This document shows, piece after piece, positions 23,101 to 33,598 of a stretch of DNA of 64,000 nt; positions within the stretch are counted from its first letter, which is position 1, and every line of letters begins with the position of its first letter. Origin of the DNA: Sporopachydermia quercuum. Its lineage: Eukaryota; Ascomycota; Sporopachydermiomycetes; Sporopachydermiales; Sporopachydermiaceae. A program made the position numbers and the translations under genes. The notes under the pieces were generated by a model. That model worked only from the letters and a program-made list of their open reading frames with translations, searched no databases and had not been told where the DNA came from. Where the stretch lies: NCBI GenBank assembly GCA_001599295.1, contig BCGN01000001.1:868001-932000 (forward strand), read 5' to 3'.

Positions 23101-23230
23101 TCATTTGATTGATTAAGGCATCAGGAGGTCCTTGATAAGACCCTGATAATCCCGTGGCTTCATATTGATAGTTGTTAGGTTGCGGAATATAAGGATTTGG
23201 TTGTTCTTGGTTAGAACGGTACTGTGACAT
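20183..23230 (-). CDS. SFB3: SFB3/LST1, Sec24-family COPII cargo adaptor
   Basis: This encodes 1015 aa from the ATG at 23230 (MSQYRSN). An open stretch above it has no ATG. The N-terminal 180 residues are disordered. Then come YYVVDQGNSSPRF, the zinc finger C281-x2-C-x18-C303-x2-C, the trunk domain starting HHLFLIDIS, the beta-sandwich with MKIRCSNGL, a helical domain, and the gelsolin-like end (AYLAFNGQTLLLFIHKD, IDFLIKMHKIIRRK). The VDQG and PLGLVLTPF wording and the IMHK tail match yeast Lst1/Sfb3 rather than Sec24. Sfb3 pairs with Sec23 on ER exit sites and selects cargo such as the plasma-membrane ATPase. It shares a divergent promoter with EXO1. Confidence 0.88.
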   Translation of the reverse strand: MSQYRSNQEQPNPYIPQPNNYQYEATGLSGSYQGPPDALINQMIGLRLDNGTPGSTPTSVTPPGMPRSGTPSRPSTSPTPNSGVPKSSYSMGSVRTVKGKRGARAYYDLSSEQSTKSMSSTLGSSHPINPLIPSRTSSALDASVSGNAPGRQEIDEADTSRDTQTFIPDAGSSGSIDIDAVPSVPDMRRAALSEYWSTSYKTFEQSQPPYPGSDYYVVDQGNSSPRFLRLIESNIPFNQDIQAKSKVPLGLVLTPFAKIAFQDTPVATVDFSYRPQGPPRCRRCRGYINPFMQLASGGSKIVCNLCQFPSPTPEDYFAPLDASGRRVDILERPELLYGSVDFIVPEMYWAKENVKANALHHLFLIDISTEAVKKGIPSLATMAIRNSLYSEDHYDPSSYGEQESEGNTNTCKLAQGSRISIIAYDRKLYVFNLSSELQQVQCSIVSDLKNPFLPFKKGLFADPIESRLIIESVLDRIDQMASEYNVAEPAYYGVLDFAHLALDSVGGGKVTCILGALPTWGPGALGYKADSPSSALSHSTKGGPSSNNLGEFDKSWYICSNDDYIKLGERYARSDIGLDVFTLSSSYIDLVTVGLIANITGGRNYHYSNFVFERDGRKFIADFTHSVLKEMGYQGQMKIRCSNGLQVDNYYGNMFRKERHDDPSFPIVDSDQSVVVSFTHDGVLDKNMDCHFQAAILYTARDGTRKVRVHNIVSSVTNKERSVYNYIDEISLISLFTRQIIANLSLKTGMEIKNDVISKFADLLANYRELVTDKNSLLNQLLLPECINGSVALLTSLLKSKLLRAGSNINLDTKVYTMRLLNSMSADKLSLFLYPIIIPLHRMGESEAVVEPTSQKLIVPEAIRASSMRIELGGAYLAFNGQTLLLFIHKDVSHLLIEDLFGSGTTLGSLDACTNELPVLEPGSPINRQSRNLVKYFAEMSGLDFLPIQLCRSGIDGAEIEFQQFFLVEDRHGDESSYIDFLIKMHKIIRRKVSEDNSDRHHGKMQFDALGLMSL

Positions 23231-24388
23231 GCTTAGCACTGTGTGTGTCGGACTATTGCAGCTTGCAGGTCTTACCCTCTGGTTGATTTTCTCTAAATTT
23301 GGAAATTGATCCAACTATTATATGCAACCAAAAGATATCAGCAATCAAGAGATAGATTGTTCTACAACTTCAACTATCAGTCAATCAATCACTTGTCTAT
23401 TAATTATCCCTTTTAACTCAATTTACTCAATCACTTGTGCACTTTAAACAATGACCAACTAACTATACGCAATCAAACGACCTCAACTACCATATCTTTA
23501 TCTTTATCATAATAATAAGCAATCAATTGGCTTCTAAGAAACATCTAATCAATACCTCTCATAGATATGTATTAATTTATCTATTGTCATAATATACATT
23601 GTAAATAGAATAAGCGAAGAAAGACCTCATAATTGGGTTTCTGTTTTCCACAAACACTGAGGAAAATAATGCTTGAATTTCCTGGTGTTTTGTTTCAATG
23701 GTCCGGTGGACAGATAATGATAACATAGTCACGTGATAATTATTGTTTAGTGGAATAATTGCCTGAAAGAAGAGGGAAGAAGTGCTTGATTAAGAGCTTT
23801 TTATTCTGAGTTGAATTGTCATTTGACCGGACACTACTAGACAATATATATTTACAGAAAGCAAGAAGCATTTCAGTTTCAGCTCATGTTATATTATTCT
23901 TCAATTGTACCCTGCTCTTCAACTCTTTTTCAATATATCATTAATCTTCATAGTAAACGGAGTAGCACATATTGTTCAGATAATCTCCGGTTTCTATTAA
24001 GTTCATCACATATCCCCCACGTATATCATTTCCGTTATTTCTCCTCTCTTCCACTTTTATTCTGTGTAAGGGGATCATCTATTTCTTATCGCTTACTATC
24101 AACAAGCAATTAACTATCTATTAACAACTATATAATTCAGACTGCATGTTCTATTTTTTGCTTTTCTATCAATTGAAAGTGATACGGGTTAATCGGCATC
24201 AAGAAACATTGAAATTGCAGCATTTGTTAATCCTCATTTAAAACGCGAACCCGAACACCATATCGCATCATCACATTACAGGAATCATAACAGTTCACCA
24301 GAATAACAATCTGCTTTATTTTATCCATTATTGACTATCAACCTTATGATAAATTCAGCACCATTAATCCTTGAAACCTCTAGTTGAA
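23231..24388. promoter_or_regulatory. Divergent SFB3/EXO1 promoter
   Basis: 1.16 kb, AT-rich, no supported gene. An open frame at 23886-24113 resembles nothing known. Confidence 0.45.
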
Positions 24389-26953
24389 ATGGGTGTGTCA
24401 GGATTGTTGCCACAGCTCAAATCAATACAGACTCCATGCACTTTGAAGCAGTTTTCAGGACAGTGTATAGCCATAGATGCTTACGCTTGGCTCCATAAAG
24501 CGATTCTAACGTGTTCCTGGGAGCTGGCAAACAATGTTCCTACAACTAAATATCTCACATATATCACCAACAGAATTAAACTGCTGAGGCACTATGATGT
24601 GGAACCTTTTTTTGTGTTTGATGGTGATTATCTACCAACGAAAAGCAAAACTGAAGAAGAACGCAAGAAAGCTCGTGAGGACGCAAAAAGTAAAGCTCGT
24701 GAATATTTGAAAGCTGGGGACTTTTTCAAAGCAAACAGCTCTTTTTTAAAAGCTGTTGATATTACTCCAGAGATGGCAAAAACTGTTATTGAATGTCTTA
24801 AGACCCTGAATATAGAATACGTGGTTGCACCTTATGAAGCAGATGCCCAGATGGTATATTTGGAAAAACATAACCATGTTCAAGGAATAATATCAGAAGA
24901 CTCTGATTTATTAGTATTTGGTGCCAAGAACTTGATAACGAAGCTCAATGAGTATGGCGAATGTATTCACATATCCAGAGACGCTTTTAGTACTAATTCT
25001 ACCAATTCTTACCTTGCGACATTCAATCAAGAGCAATTGAGAGCTGTTGCAATTTTATCAGGCTGTGACTATACTAATGGTATAAATGGAATAGGAATAA
25101 TAACCGCTTGTCGTATTATAAGTAAATCTACAGGAATTCACAAGGTAATCAATGATTTACGATTGCAAGGGAAGTATACAGTTCCAAGAGATTTTGGGCT
25201 AGAAGTTCAAAAAGCTGAACTATCATTTTTATACCAGAAAGTATGGGATATTAAGAACAAGCGAATAACAACGTTAAATGAACTTCCTGAAGGTGCAGAA
25301 GAACAATTTTCTCGATTTTTATATGATTGTATTGGCAGTTTGAGTGATCATTCTCTAGGTCATTGTATAGCTATTGGTGAAATTCATCCTATGAAGAAGG
25401 TCAAGCTTCTGCCATTGAATGAAACCTCTAATAGTTTACCAAACTTAAAACCGGGTGCATTATCAGCTATTAGTTCTGAGAGAAGCTTGAGTTCTTATAA
25501 TGGCTTTTATAAGAGGAGCGTTGATAGAACTAAAGTAGAGAGATCAGCATCAAGTCCTTTTCCTTCTGTTGGATCTGCTCAATCCATTGATAGATTTTTC
25601 CGAAGTAAGTTGAAATTATTTGGCTGTTATCAGTTGGACATGTTGTCGATGATATCTCGTGGAGAAACCTGTACTATATTATATATTATATGATACACTA
25701 CGTTTACATCATAACTCATAATTCATATTTGACATATTCTCACATACTAACACATGATAGAAACCAAAGCGCCAACCGAATTCACATCGTCTACAGCTAA
25801 ATACCTAAAGGATTCTTTTGCTTCCAAACAACAGCAACATCGCCAACAGTCTAAGAACGATATAACTGCTCTTCTCCAGAAAAGAAGTATGCTACTATCA
25901 TCTTCATCAGCAGGGGCTGTGGACTCGGAGACAAAAGAATCATTAAATGAGCCAACCACTAGTTCTTTCTTCACTAAGAGCTTCCCTAAGGGCTCCTCCA
26001 AGGAAGAACTAGCCTCTGAAGACAAAGAAGAGTTTAATGTTCATACATCTGATATAGAGGAGAATATCATGGAAACAATTGTCGACAATAAACATGCTGG
26101 ACAATTTGAAGGTGATGAGTCCCTAGATATAGATATTAGTAATAGTGATGGCTTTATCAATGACGACGATATTGAGATAAGTCAAGTATATGCGAACCAA
26201 GAGATTAGTAGGAAAATGCGTCCAAAGGATGATGATTATGGTGCTGGTGATAGAAAGGATAGAAGGGATAGTTATGCTGATATGGATAACGATAAAGATA
26301 ATAAGAATACTAAGGGGAAACAAGACTTTGATAATGAGAGCACTTTTGTCAACTACAAGAATAGTGTTGATCATGATAGCCCTAGTAACGGCAATAATGC
26401 CCACGACATAAGACAGTTCGCATTCAACGATCAACAAGAAACACCTGAAGGCTCAACATTAAGCCCTGATGCTCTTAGGGTCAGGTTTTCTTTTCCAGCA
26501 ATCAATAATAAGAATAATATACTGGAAACGGCTATTAGAAATAGTGGTAGCACTACAACTAATATTAATTGTAAAAAGATTCCTAAGAATGCTGATAATC
26601 CTGCTGTTGTGATGAATAATCAATCAGGATTAAGAACACCTTTAACTGAGAAACATATCAACAAGCTAACTGATATTACATCGGCAACAATCAGCCATCA
26701 GAAACTCTCAAACAAAACTATAAACAATAACAGCAAAATTAATATATATGTTAAAAGTTATACCACCAAATCTACACTTAAGACTACGGTTGGCAATACT
26801 ACACCTATGAAAACTTCCAGCAATAAAAGAAGATTAGCAGACATAGAAAATATACCACCAGCATCAACTTCGGCAAATGTTGAAAGGCAAGTGAGAAGGA
26901 AACCAATTTCTGTATCATTACATAATCTTGATAGATTTATATTTAAGCAATAA
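24389..26953 (+). CDS. EXO1: EXO1, 5'-3' exonuclease / flap endonuclease (2 exons)
   Basis: Exons 24389-25604 and 25761-26953 give 802 aa (S. cerevisiae 702). Exo1 acts in mismatch repair, resection of double-strand breaks and telomere processing. Catalytic acids sit at the canonical places: Asp30, Asp78, Glu150, Asp152, Asp171, Asp173 (DAYAWLHK, FVFDGD, YEADAQ, DSDLLVFG). SGCDYTNGINGIGI is the H2TH entry. The start MGVSGLLP at 24389 is the family N-terminus. Exon 1 ends in QSIDRFFR, an FF motif of the kind used for PCNA or Msh2 contact (the spacing is not a perfect PIP box). Exon 2 is wholly disordered: polar, acidic, Asn-rich, with a basic NKRR-type patch near residue 770. CGA A|AA ACC restores a single frame across the splice. 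Confidence 0.95.
25605..25760 (+). other. EXO1 intron (156 nt)
   Basis: Donor GTAAGT 25605-25610, branch TACTAAC 25745-25751, acceptor ATAG ending 25760; phase 1. Retention would add 29 residues and stop at 25693. Confidence 0.92.
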
Positions 26954-27255
26954 TCAGAATTTATGCAATTAATGCAATTTACGCAATCCAAACATCTACT
27001 GTGAAACAGCTACATAAAATATAACTAATAGAAATATGAAAGAATAACTAACTAACTTCCAATAGAGTAAAATCCAATAATGAAATATGAAAACTAAAAC
27101 GTCTAGAAGCAAATATATGATGTTACTATAAATATACTATGAATATACTAAATATACTCATACTAATAGTAGTAATAATCCAGTTTTCCAATCGTTCACA
27201 TTGATCGTTGAAACTATGCAGAACAAATAATAATAATGAATCAGTACAAGTCAGA
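26954..27255. other. Convergent spacer EXO1/PAN1
   Basis: About 300 bp of AT-rich DNA, the EXO1 3' end. It is the original downstream flank of PAN1 before the duplication next to it. Confidence 0.5.
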
Positions 27256-27799
27256 CCAATTGAATTCGCTCAGTTCAATTCAACTCAACTCAATAGGAAT
27301 AAACATATGAAGTGTCAACGAACTAAGCTTTTGCTTTTAATAACCTATAAAACTCGTCCTTTTGTTTGAGATTCAGCAATATGTTTTTCACTGTCGGGGA
27401 CTTTTCGTAAGGTTGTTCCCGATTGAATTGCACCAAGGAGGGCGCTGATATCCTGTGTAGGAGGGGGGCCCGCTGGAGGGTCATCTGTGGTGCTTGATTG
27501 AGGCTGGGGCATTGGGGCACCCCCACTAGCACCCCAATTGAATTCGCTCAGTTCAATTCAACTCAACTCAATAGGAATAAACATATGAAGTGTCAACGAA
27601 CTAAGCTTTTGCTTTTAATAACCTATAAAACTCGTCCTTTTGTTTGAGATTCAGCAATATGTTTTTCACTGTCGGGGACTTTTCGTAAGGTTGTTCCCGA
27701 TTGAATTGCACCAAGGAGGGCGCTGATATCCTGTGTAGGAGGGGGGCCCGCTGGAGGGTCATCTGTGGTGCTTGATTGAGGCTGGGGCATTGGGGCACC
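27256..27799. repeat. Exact tandem duplication of the PAN1 3' end
   Basis: 27256-27521 and 27534-27799 are 266-bp direct copies, identical by eye, period 278. Each holds the last 59 codons of PAN1 with its stop plus about 89 bp downstream. The 12-bp joint, with its flanks (27520-27535), is the exact reverse complement of a 16-mer found three times overlapping in the PAN1 proline-repeat DNA (first at 27901-27916). Confidence 0.92.
27345..27521 (-). pseudogene. Orphan copy of the PAN1 C-terminus
   Basis: The outer copy of the duplication carries the codons for the WH2 region (DISALLGAIQSG) and the PAN1 stop but no upstream gene. It lies downstream of the functional stop at 27623, so it should be 3'-untranslated or intergenic. 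It has no changes from the real end, which points to a very recent event or an assembly artefact. Confidence 0.75.
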
Positions 27800-30700
27800 A
27801 AAAATAGGTGGAGGAGGTGGTGCTGAACCGTTAGCAATTGTTAGCATACCAGGGGCTGGTGGTGCAGGAGGCGCGGGAGGTGCTACTGGTGGGGGTGGTG
27901 GGGGTGCTAGTGGGGGTGCTAGTGGGGGTGCTAGTGGGGGTGCTAGTGGGACTTCGGGGGCTTCGGACAGTGGGATCGGTGGCGCCGCTGGAATCTCAGA
28001 AGCTTCGGTTTGCGGGATCGGTGGCGCAGATGGAATCTCAGGTGGTTCGGCTTGAGGAAGAGGTGGCGCACTTGGGACAGGTGGAATCCCCATTTGGGGT
28101 AATGGTGGTGCCTCAGGAGCCACTGGAGCAACTTCCGGAACAAGTTCTGGTTCAGGTGTCTCGGGCGGTGTGGAGAACTCTGAATTAGACTCATCTGCTC
28201 TTGCCGCTGGCGCTGCTGTTATCGGGGCTGCTATTTGAGCGGCTGAGGCTGCGCCACTGTTATCCGCATTCCCATTGCTACTGCCAACACTATTCACCGA
28301 GCTATTCGTGTTCACCCGAGGGGGCCCCATGCTTCTAAACAACAAGGATGCTAACTCAGCAGGATTGTTTGCCCTAGGAATATCATCGTCATCGGAAGAT
28401 GACCCTTCACTTGATTCGTATCCCCAACCATCGTCTTGATCACCAGTGATGCCTCGTTGAGATGCCCTTTGGCTGGCAGCTTCTTCGGGAGACACTTCCG
28501 GTTCTGTAGCTTTAGAAGGCATTTGTCTTTTATAGCTTTGCTCATGAACAGAAGTAACCAAAGGAGTGGTACCACTGGAAACAACAGTTGAATTGTCTGC
28601 AATTGGTTGTTTCTGGGCAAGATTCTGTTTGGCAAAAGGATTATTGCTACTGATAGATATCTGAGCAACAGGAATCTCTAATCCATTTGTACTGGCTAAA
28701 TTAGAAGTAGGTGTAATCGGAACAGTTGGAACAGATGCAGCAAGCGGAACTGGTGGAACAAATGGAGGAATGTCTGTTGATTCTGTATTAGACTGTTCAT
28801 TAGCTTCATTCTTGTCTCCATCTTCGTCTTCATCGTCCTCATTGTTGCTACTGTTCAATAGCTCCAATTCCCTTTTCTTTGCTTCTTCCATTTCTTTTCT
28901 CAGCTGTGCTAACTTTTCTTCATTCTGTTTCCTTTTCTTCGAATGTTTGACTTTCTTTGCCTTTGCTTCCTCTTGGAGTTTCTTAATTCTGGCTTCTTGT
29001 TCAGCTTTTGCTTTTAATAATGCCTTAATTTCTTCGTCTTCCTCTTCCTCTTCCTCGCTTTCACTTTCATCCTCAGCAACAGTAGTTGTAGGTGTAGTTG
29101 TAGCTGGAGACAAAGATTTAGATGTAACATGTTCTGCTTCATGGGAAGGTTGTTGCTTCTGTTCTTCGCGTGCTGATGATCCATGAGAATGTCTTGCTGG
29201 TGGCACAGCAGGAGCCGGAGGTTTAGCAGTAGAAACTGCGGCTTTTGGTGCAACTGGTGAGACGGACGTAGGAGTTTGGCCTCCTGTGGTTTCTGGAGTT
29301 GACCTTGCAGAATTTTCCTGTGCTGGGGGAGTAGAAAAGGAAGAATTGCTTCTATTCTTATTCCTGGTAATACCAAGCTTGGCCAGTCGTTCATTCATTT
29401 TCTTTTCTGCTTGAGCTTTGATATATGCTGCTCTTTCCTCGGGAGTCTTATATTGGCTAGTACTTCCGCTTCCAGTTCCACTTATTGACGCCTCTGCTTT
29501 AGCCGAGGCTAACACACCATTAACAGTATTGCTGTAACTAGGTCTAGAAATTTGTTGATTCTGTTGTTTATTATTCTGGTTATATTTCCTCGTATTCACA
29601 CCAACAGACTGTAAACTTCTAATAAAATCCTTTACTTCATCTTCCATTCCATATCCTTCTTCAAATGATCTATAATTTCTATCATCTTCAGCATTTGCTG
29701 TCTTTCTCAACACTTGGGTAATGCTTTCTTTCATCATCTTGATACTATCATTGATTTCATCAATAATATGCTCATGGTTTTCCTTCTCAGCATATACTTT
29801 CTTTGATTCTTCCGTGATCTTAGCATCAAGCTCTTCAAAGCTCATGCCTCCATTATTATCAACAGTCTTACCAGTCAACTGGGCCAATTTTGATTTCAGA
29901 AGATACTTAGACTTGGCTAGTCTTCTATCCTTCTCAGAAACTTCACCGTTAGGTCCTGTACCTAGAATTGGGACTCCACCAGGATTATCCTGTTGAAGGT
30001 TGATTCTGAATAATTCAATTTTGGCTTTGGCAATCTCTTCTTCTGTTTTCTTGATTGATTCCACCAAAGAAGGTACTGAAGCAGTCAAAAGGGTTAATTG
30101 GTTCATCAAATGCTTCTTGGTCTCTCCATCAGCTTCGTTATCGCCTCCAGCACCATTGGAACTAGTGTTGGCTCCCCGTTTGTCTAATTCTTCTTGAACA
30201 ACACGTATTTTACGTTTCAGAACTTCAATTTCTCCTCTATCGCGAGCATCAAGGACTTCATCAGTGTTTTCGTCTTCTCCCAGTTCTTCCTGTGCGTCTA
30301 AAGCATCTAAAACAATTTGTTTCTCATGAATGATCTTCCTGAGTTCATCTTTAGAAAGCTCACGAGAAGATTTGCCGGCGGAACTGTTCTGATAGCTATT
30401 GCTATTACTGCTATTATTACTGGTTACATCATTGCCATCAATCTTCTTTCTTGATTGATGCCTCGTACGAGAAACATAGCTGATTTCACTGTCGTCGTTC
30501 TTAAACGAAGCAGCATCACGGCCAGCAACAGAACCTTTATTCTTGAAAGAATGCTTGCGGACTCCACTATTTTCAGTGTTGGTTTTCAGATAGGTTTTAA
30601 TCTGGCTGATGGAGTCTTTGAAGTTCCTTGAAGATGGGGGAACTAATTCAGGTGGTAATCTAGTTGGCAATTGATATCCACTAATTCTTCTGTATACTAA

Positions 30701-32239
30701 ATGCATGGCAACAGCAAATTCGTCTCTGTTGAGTTTGCCTTTATTATCAGGATCACATAAGTTCCAGATGGCTTCCAGGTCTTGTCTATTGAGACCTGAT
30801 TTAGAAAAGATCTCGATGGCGTTTTCCCCGGTAATGAAACCTTTATTGAGACCATCCCAAGCGTCAAAGATGTTGTCATAGATTCTCTTTTCTTGTTTGG
30901 TGATGGCCCAAGGGATGTGATTTGGCGATCCAGTTTTTTGGGCAGTGAGAGGGCTCATTGTAAGCGGTTGAATGGTAGAACCTGTTGGAGTGAATTGCAT
31001 TGGCATGAATTGTTCTTGCAGTTTGTCAATATTGGGTAAACCACCCGAAGGGGCGTTGACAAAACCCCATTGGCCAGGAATTCCTGTAGGTTGAGATTGA
31101 AGCGGAGTAGTATATCCTGTAGGTTGAGATTGCAGTGCCGCAGCATATCCTGTGGCTTGCGATTGAAGCGGTGCAGTATAGCCTGTAGGTTGAGATTGCA
31201 GTGCCACAGCATATCCTGTGGCTTGCGATTGAAGCGGTGCAGTATAGCCTGTAGGTTGAGATTGCAGTGGCGCAGTGTATCCTGTAGGCTGACCAAGAAC
31301 ACCTTCTAACTGTTGAAGGGTAGAAGCCTCAGGTGGCTTAGAAGTCTCCTGAGAATAAAAATGAGGAACATTAGTATTTTTACTCTTATTATCCTCATCA
31401 TCAACAGAAAAACTAATAATATCGACCATTGAGACAACCTCATTGCGAACCTGCTCAGGAACAGAATCTGGGATCACCTCATGCTTTAATGCCTTATTGC
31501 AATAATACATTGCTAGTGCAAACTCTGGAAATAGTAATCTACCAGCTTTAGTAATATCAGCAAGCTCCCAAATCTTAGTAAGAATAATAGGTGGAAGTCT
31601 AGAACGTTCTAATATATTTCTGGCTTTATCACCAGAGATATATTGCTCGTTTGGTGTAACAGCAGTTTTGAATAGCTCTTCAAACTTCTTTTGATCTTGA
31701 GCAGTAATAAACGACAGCCTTATATTAGGGATTCGTAAAGTATTTGATTTATTACGGTTCACATCTGGAGCACTTTGGGACTGAGTTTGGTAGGAACCAG
31801 TAAGCAAATTAGTAGAGATACCTGTTGGAACAGCTGGAACATAGCCAGTTTGCTGAGGAGCAATAAATCCGCCGGGAGCAACTGGATATCCAGTTATTGT
31901 AGGTTGAATTGGCTGTAGCACATTAGAAGATTCCTGTAAGACCTGACCAGAAGTTGAACGCAAATAACCAGTCTGCATTGGCTGCAATTCTCCGGTAGGG
32001 GCTCCTTGAGCTCCAACTCCTCCTGATAGCGGCGGACCTGGTGAATAGACGTTTGGTCCGACATAAGGAGAATAGACATTTTGAGACTGTCCTAAAGGAG
32101 CATTCAACCCTGAAGAGAAAACTCCCGTTTGCTGATATTTCAACGATGGTTGTTGCTGTTGATTCTGCTGTTGTTGTTGTTGATATTGGCTGACCCCAAA
32201 ATAGCCAGTGGCCTGAGGGTTCAAAGGGTAGTCAGACAT
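27623..32239 (-). CDS. PAN1: PAN1, endocytic actin-patch scaffold
   Basis: This encodes 1538 aa (S. cerevisiae 1480). Order of parts: an N-terminal Gln-rich region with TGY repeats, EH domain 1 (about 170-265), six 11-residue repeats QPTGYTAPLQS (about 317-385), EH domain 2 (about 445-535), coiled coils (about 660-900), a charged Lys/Glu region (about 1060-1125), a proline-rich stretch (about 1385-1490) and a WH2 actin-binding motif LLGAIQSGTTLRKV near 1503-1517. Pan1 joins clathrin adaptors to Arp2/3 at endocytic sites. Many LxxQxTG motifs are present (LNPQATG, LKYQQTG and the repeats), the known target of Prk1/Ark1 kinases that disassemble the coat. The last 59 codons are duplicated downstream. 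Confidence 0.94.
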   Translation of the reverse strand: MSDYPLNPQATGYFGVSQYQQQQQQNQQQQPSLKYQQTGVFSSGLNAPLGQSQNVYSPYVGPNVYSPGPPLSGGVGAQGAPTGELQPMQTGYLRSTSGQVLQESSNVLQPIQPTITGYPVAPGGFIAPQQTGYVPAVPTGISTNLLTGSYQTQSQSAPDVNRNKSNTLRIPNIRLSFITAQDQKKFEELFKTAVTPNEQYISGDKARNILERSRLPPIILTKIWELADITKAGRLLFPEFALAMYYCNKALKHEVIPDSVPEQVRNEVVSMVDIISFSVDDEDNKSKNTNVPHFYSQETSKPPEASTLQQLEGVLGQPTGYTAPLQSQPTGYTAPLQSQATGYAVALQSQPTGYTAPLQSQATGYAAALQSQPTGYTTPLQSQPTGIPGQWGFVNAPSGGLPNIDKLQEQFMPMQFTPTGSTIQPLTMSPLTAQKTGSPNHIPWAITKQEKRIYDNIFDAWDGLNKGFITGENAIEIFSKSGLNRQDLEAIWNLCDPDNKGKLNRDEFAVAMHLVYRRISGYQLPTRLPPELVPPSSRNFKDSISQIKTYLKTNTENSGVRKHSFKNKGSVAGRDAASFKNDDSEISYVSRTRHQSRKKIDGNDVTSNNSSNSNSYQNSSAGKSSRELSKDELRKIIHEKQIVLDALDAQEELGEDENTDEVLDARDRGEIEVLKRKIRVVQEELDKRGANTSSNGAGGDNEADGETKKHLMNQLTLLTASVPSLVESIKKTEEEIAKAKIELFRINLQQDNPGGVPILGTGPNGEVSEKDRRLAKSKYLLKSKLAQLTGKTVDNNGGMSFEELDAKITEESKKVYAEKENHEHIIDEINDSIKMMKESITQVLRKTANAEDDRNYRSFEEGYGMEDEVKDFIRSLQSVGVNTRKYNQNNKQQNQQISRPSYSNTVNGVLASAKAEASISGTGSGSTSQYKTPEERAAYIKAQAEKKMNERLAKLGITRNKNRSNSSFSTPPAQENSARSTPETTGGQTPTSVSPVAPKAAVSTAKPPAPAVPPARHSHGSSAREEQKQQPSHEAEHVTSKSLSPATTTPTTTVAEDESESEEEEEEDEEIKALLKAKAEQEARIKKLQEEAKAKKVKHSKKRKQNEEKLAQLRKEMEEAKKRELELLNSSNNEDDEDEDGDKNEANEQSNTESTDIPPFVPPVPLAASVPTVPITPTSNLASTNGLEIPVAQISISSNNPFAKQNLAQKQPIADNSTVVSSGTTPLVTSVHEQSYKRQMPSKATEPEVSPEEAASQRASQRGITGDQDDGWGYESSEGSSSDDDDIPRANNPAELASLLFRSMGPPRVNTNSSVNSVGSSNGNADNSGAASAAQIAAPITAAPAARADESNSEFSTPPETPEPELVPEVAPVAPEAPPLPQMGIPPVPSAPPLPQAEPPEIPSAPPIPQTEASEIPAAPPIPLSEAPEVPLAPPLAPPLAPPLAPPPPPPVAPPAPPAPPAPGMLTIANGSAPPPPPIFGAPMPQPQSSTTDDPPAGPPPTQDISALLGAIQSGTTLRKVPDSEKHIAESQTKGRVL
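31083..31290 (-). repeat. 33-bp tandem repeats in PAN1
   Basis: Six full 33-bp units plus a partial one, coding for 11-residue repeats of the type QPTGYTAPLQS or QATGYAVALQS. Two alternating subtypes suggest growth by duplication of unit pairs. Each unit makes one LQSQ(P/A)TG kinase site with its neighbour. It is a coding repeat, not a CRISPR. Confidence 0.92.
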
Positions 32240-33598
32240 TTCGGCAATCGACGATTAATGGCGAGTGAATAGATCAATCGTTAAACCTATCAAGTTATGC
32301 TATATTTGAATGAATTAGAAATGATTGATGGTTTAATTGATTGATTGTTCGTTGTTTGCTCGTTCGCTCGTTGTTCAAACGGATTGTTCGATAACAAAAC
32401 GATTTGTACCGAAGTAGTTCAATAACAACTATACTAAATGACTACTCAATCGATCTCTGTAGATAAAACCAAACAAAAGACTATATACAATAGACAATAC
32501 AATTGAAACAAGTAAACCAGAATATTTCACTTGTATTTGCTTGATTCTTGCAGTACTGTATAATAATCTAATCACTCTTATCTGATTTGATCGATTGATT
32601 GATTGATTCCTCTGTTATAGTAATAGCAAAGCATTCACAATCTGACTTAGTGCACTGTATTGAACAAATCGCTTCTCTTTCTATCAATCAAGCCAATATG
32701 AATAATTCTCTTGACTTCTATAATTCAAAAGCTTGAAAAGAAGACTGATTGACAATTGATTGATTTCTTTTGATGAATCAAGTAGCCTTCCTTTGATCGT
32801 TGATGCCCCTGTACAATTGTTGTCTCAAAGGGAGTAATTAGTCCTTCGAAACCTTTCGTAGCCCGAAAGGTCTTTGACTTTCCTGTCTCTTCTTGTCATC
32901 GGGGTGTTCTGGAGAGTATATGCTGGGGTGAGACACAAGATGAGACTGTAGACAGTAAATGGAGTTGAAATGGATATGGAGAATTGACACTTTCGAGATA
33001 ACTGTAATCCAATGTAGGGTTTTGAGTATAATTAGCGATTTTAGAATATTATACAGTGCAATGTTAATTAAAGTGATTCGTGTATAATTGGGACTGTAAA
33101 AATAGTAAATCAAGATATGATGTTTTCGTCCTAGAATGCTCCATGGTAATCACTTGTTATACAGTCTTACCGGACAATAATTTATATTTTCTCTTACGTT
33201 TGTCTAGTTTCCTGTCTTTCTTCCTCACGTCTCCTCGTGGTTAAATCTTCCTCAACTGATCCTTAAACGCGTATTTGTTCAGCTCTCCGCATCTAGGAAT
33301 AGTATATTACTGAATAAATTATATGGTTGTAAAACATAAACGTTCTGTACAAATGTGTTCTTTTCAACAATAAGAAACCAGTAGTGATCTGCTGTAGCAA
33401 AAGAATAGTTGAGTGCTCACTCTGCAAATTGATTTGTTGTCTGTTTATCCAGCAAGCAACAAATCCAATTTGCAACCAGAATTGAATCGCAAGCAGGTAT
33501 CTAATATTTTTCCATTCATTGACATGGAAATAGTATATGATTATTTGAGAGAAGCAACTGCTATTCAAGACTTGGGAGTATTTACGTATTAGTATAAA
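32240..33598. promoter_or_regulatory. Divergent PAN1 promoter region
   Basis: 1.36 kb between PAN1 and the next gene. It contains GATT repeats (around 32585) and AT-rich runs. Open frames 32838-33113 and 33293-33568 lack support. Confidence 0.45.

Noticed and set aside
23231-23314. 28-residue extension of SFB3
   Set aside because: Starts with TTG, no ATG; the MSQ start is the first usable one.
31083-31290. Regular repeats resembling an array
   Set aside because: They are coding repeats in PAN1 without spacers; not CRISPR, and this is a eukaryote.
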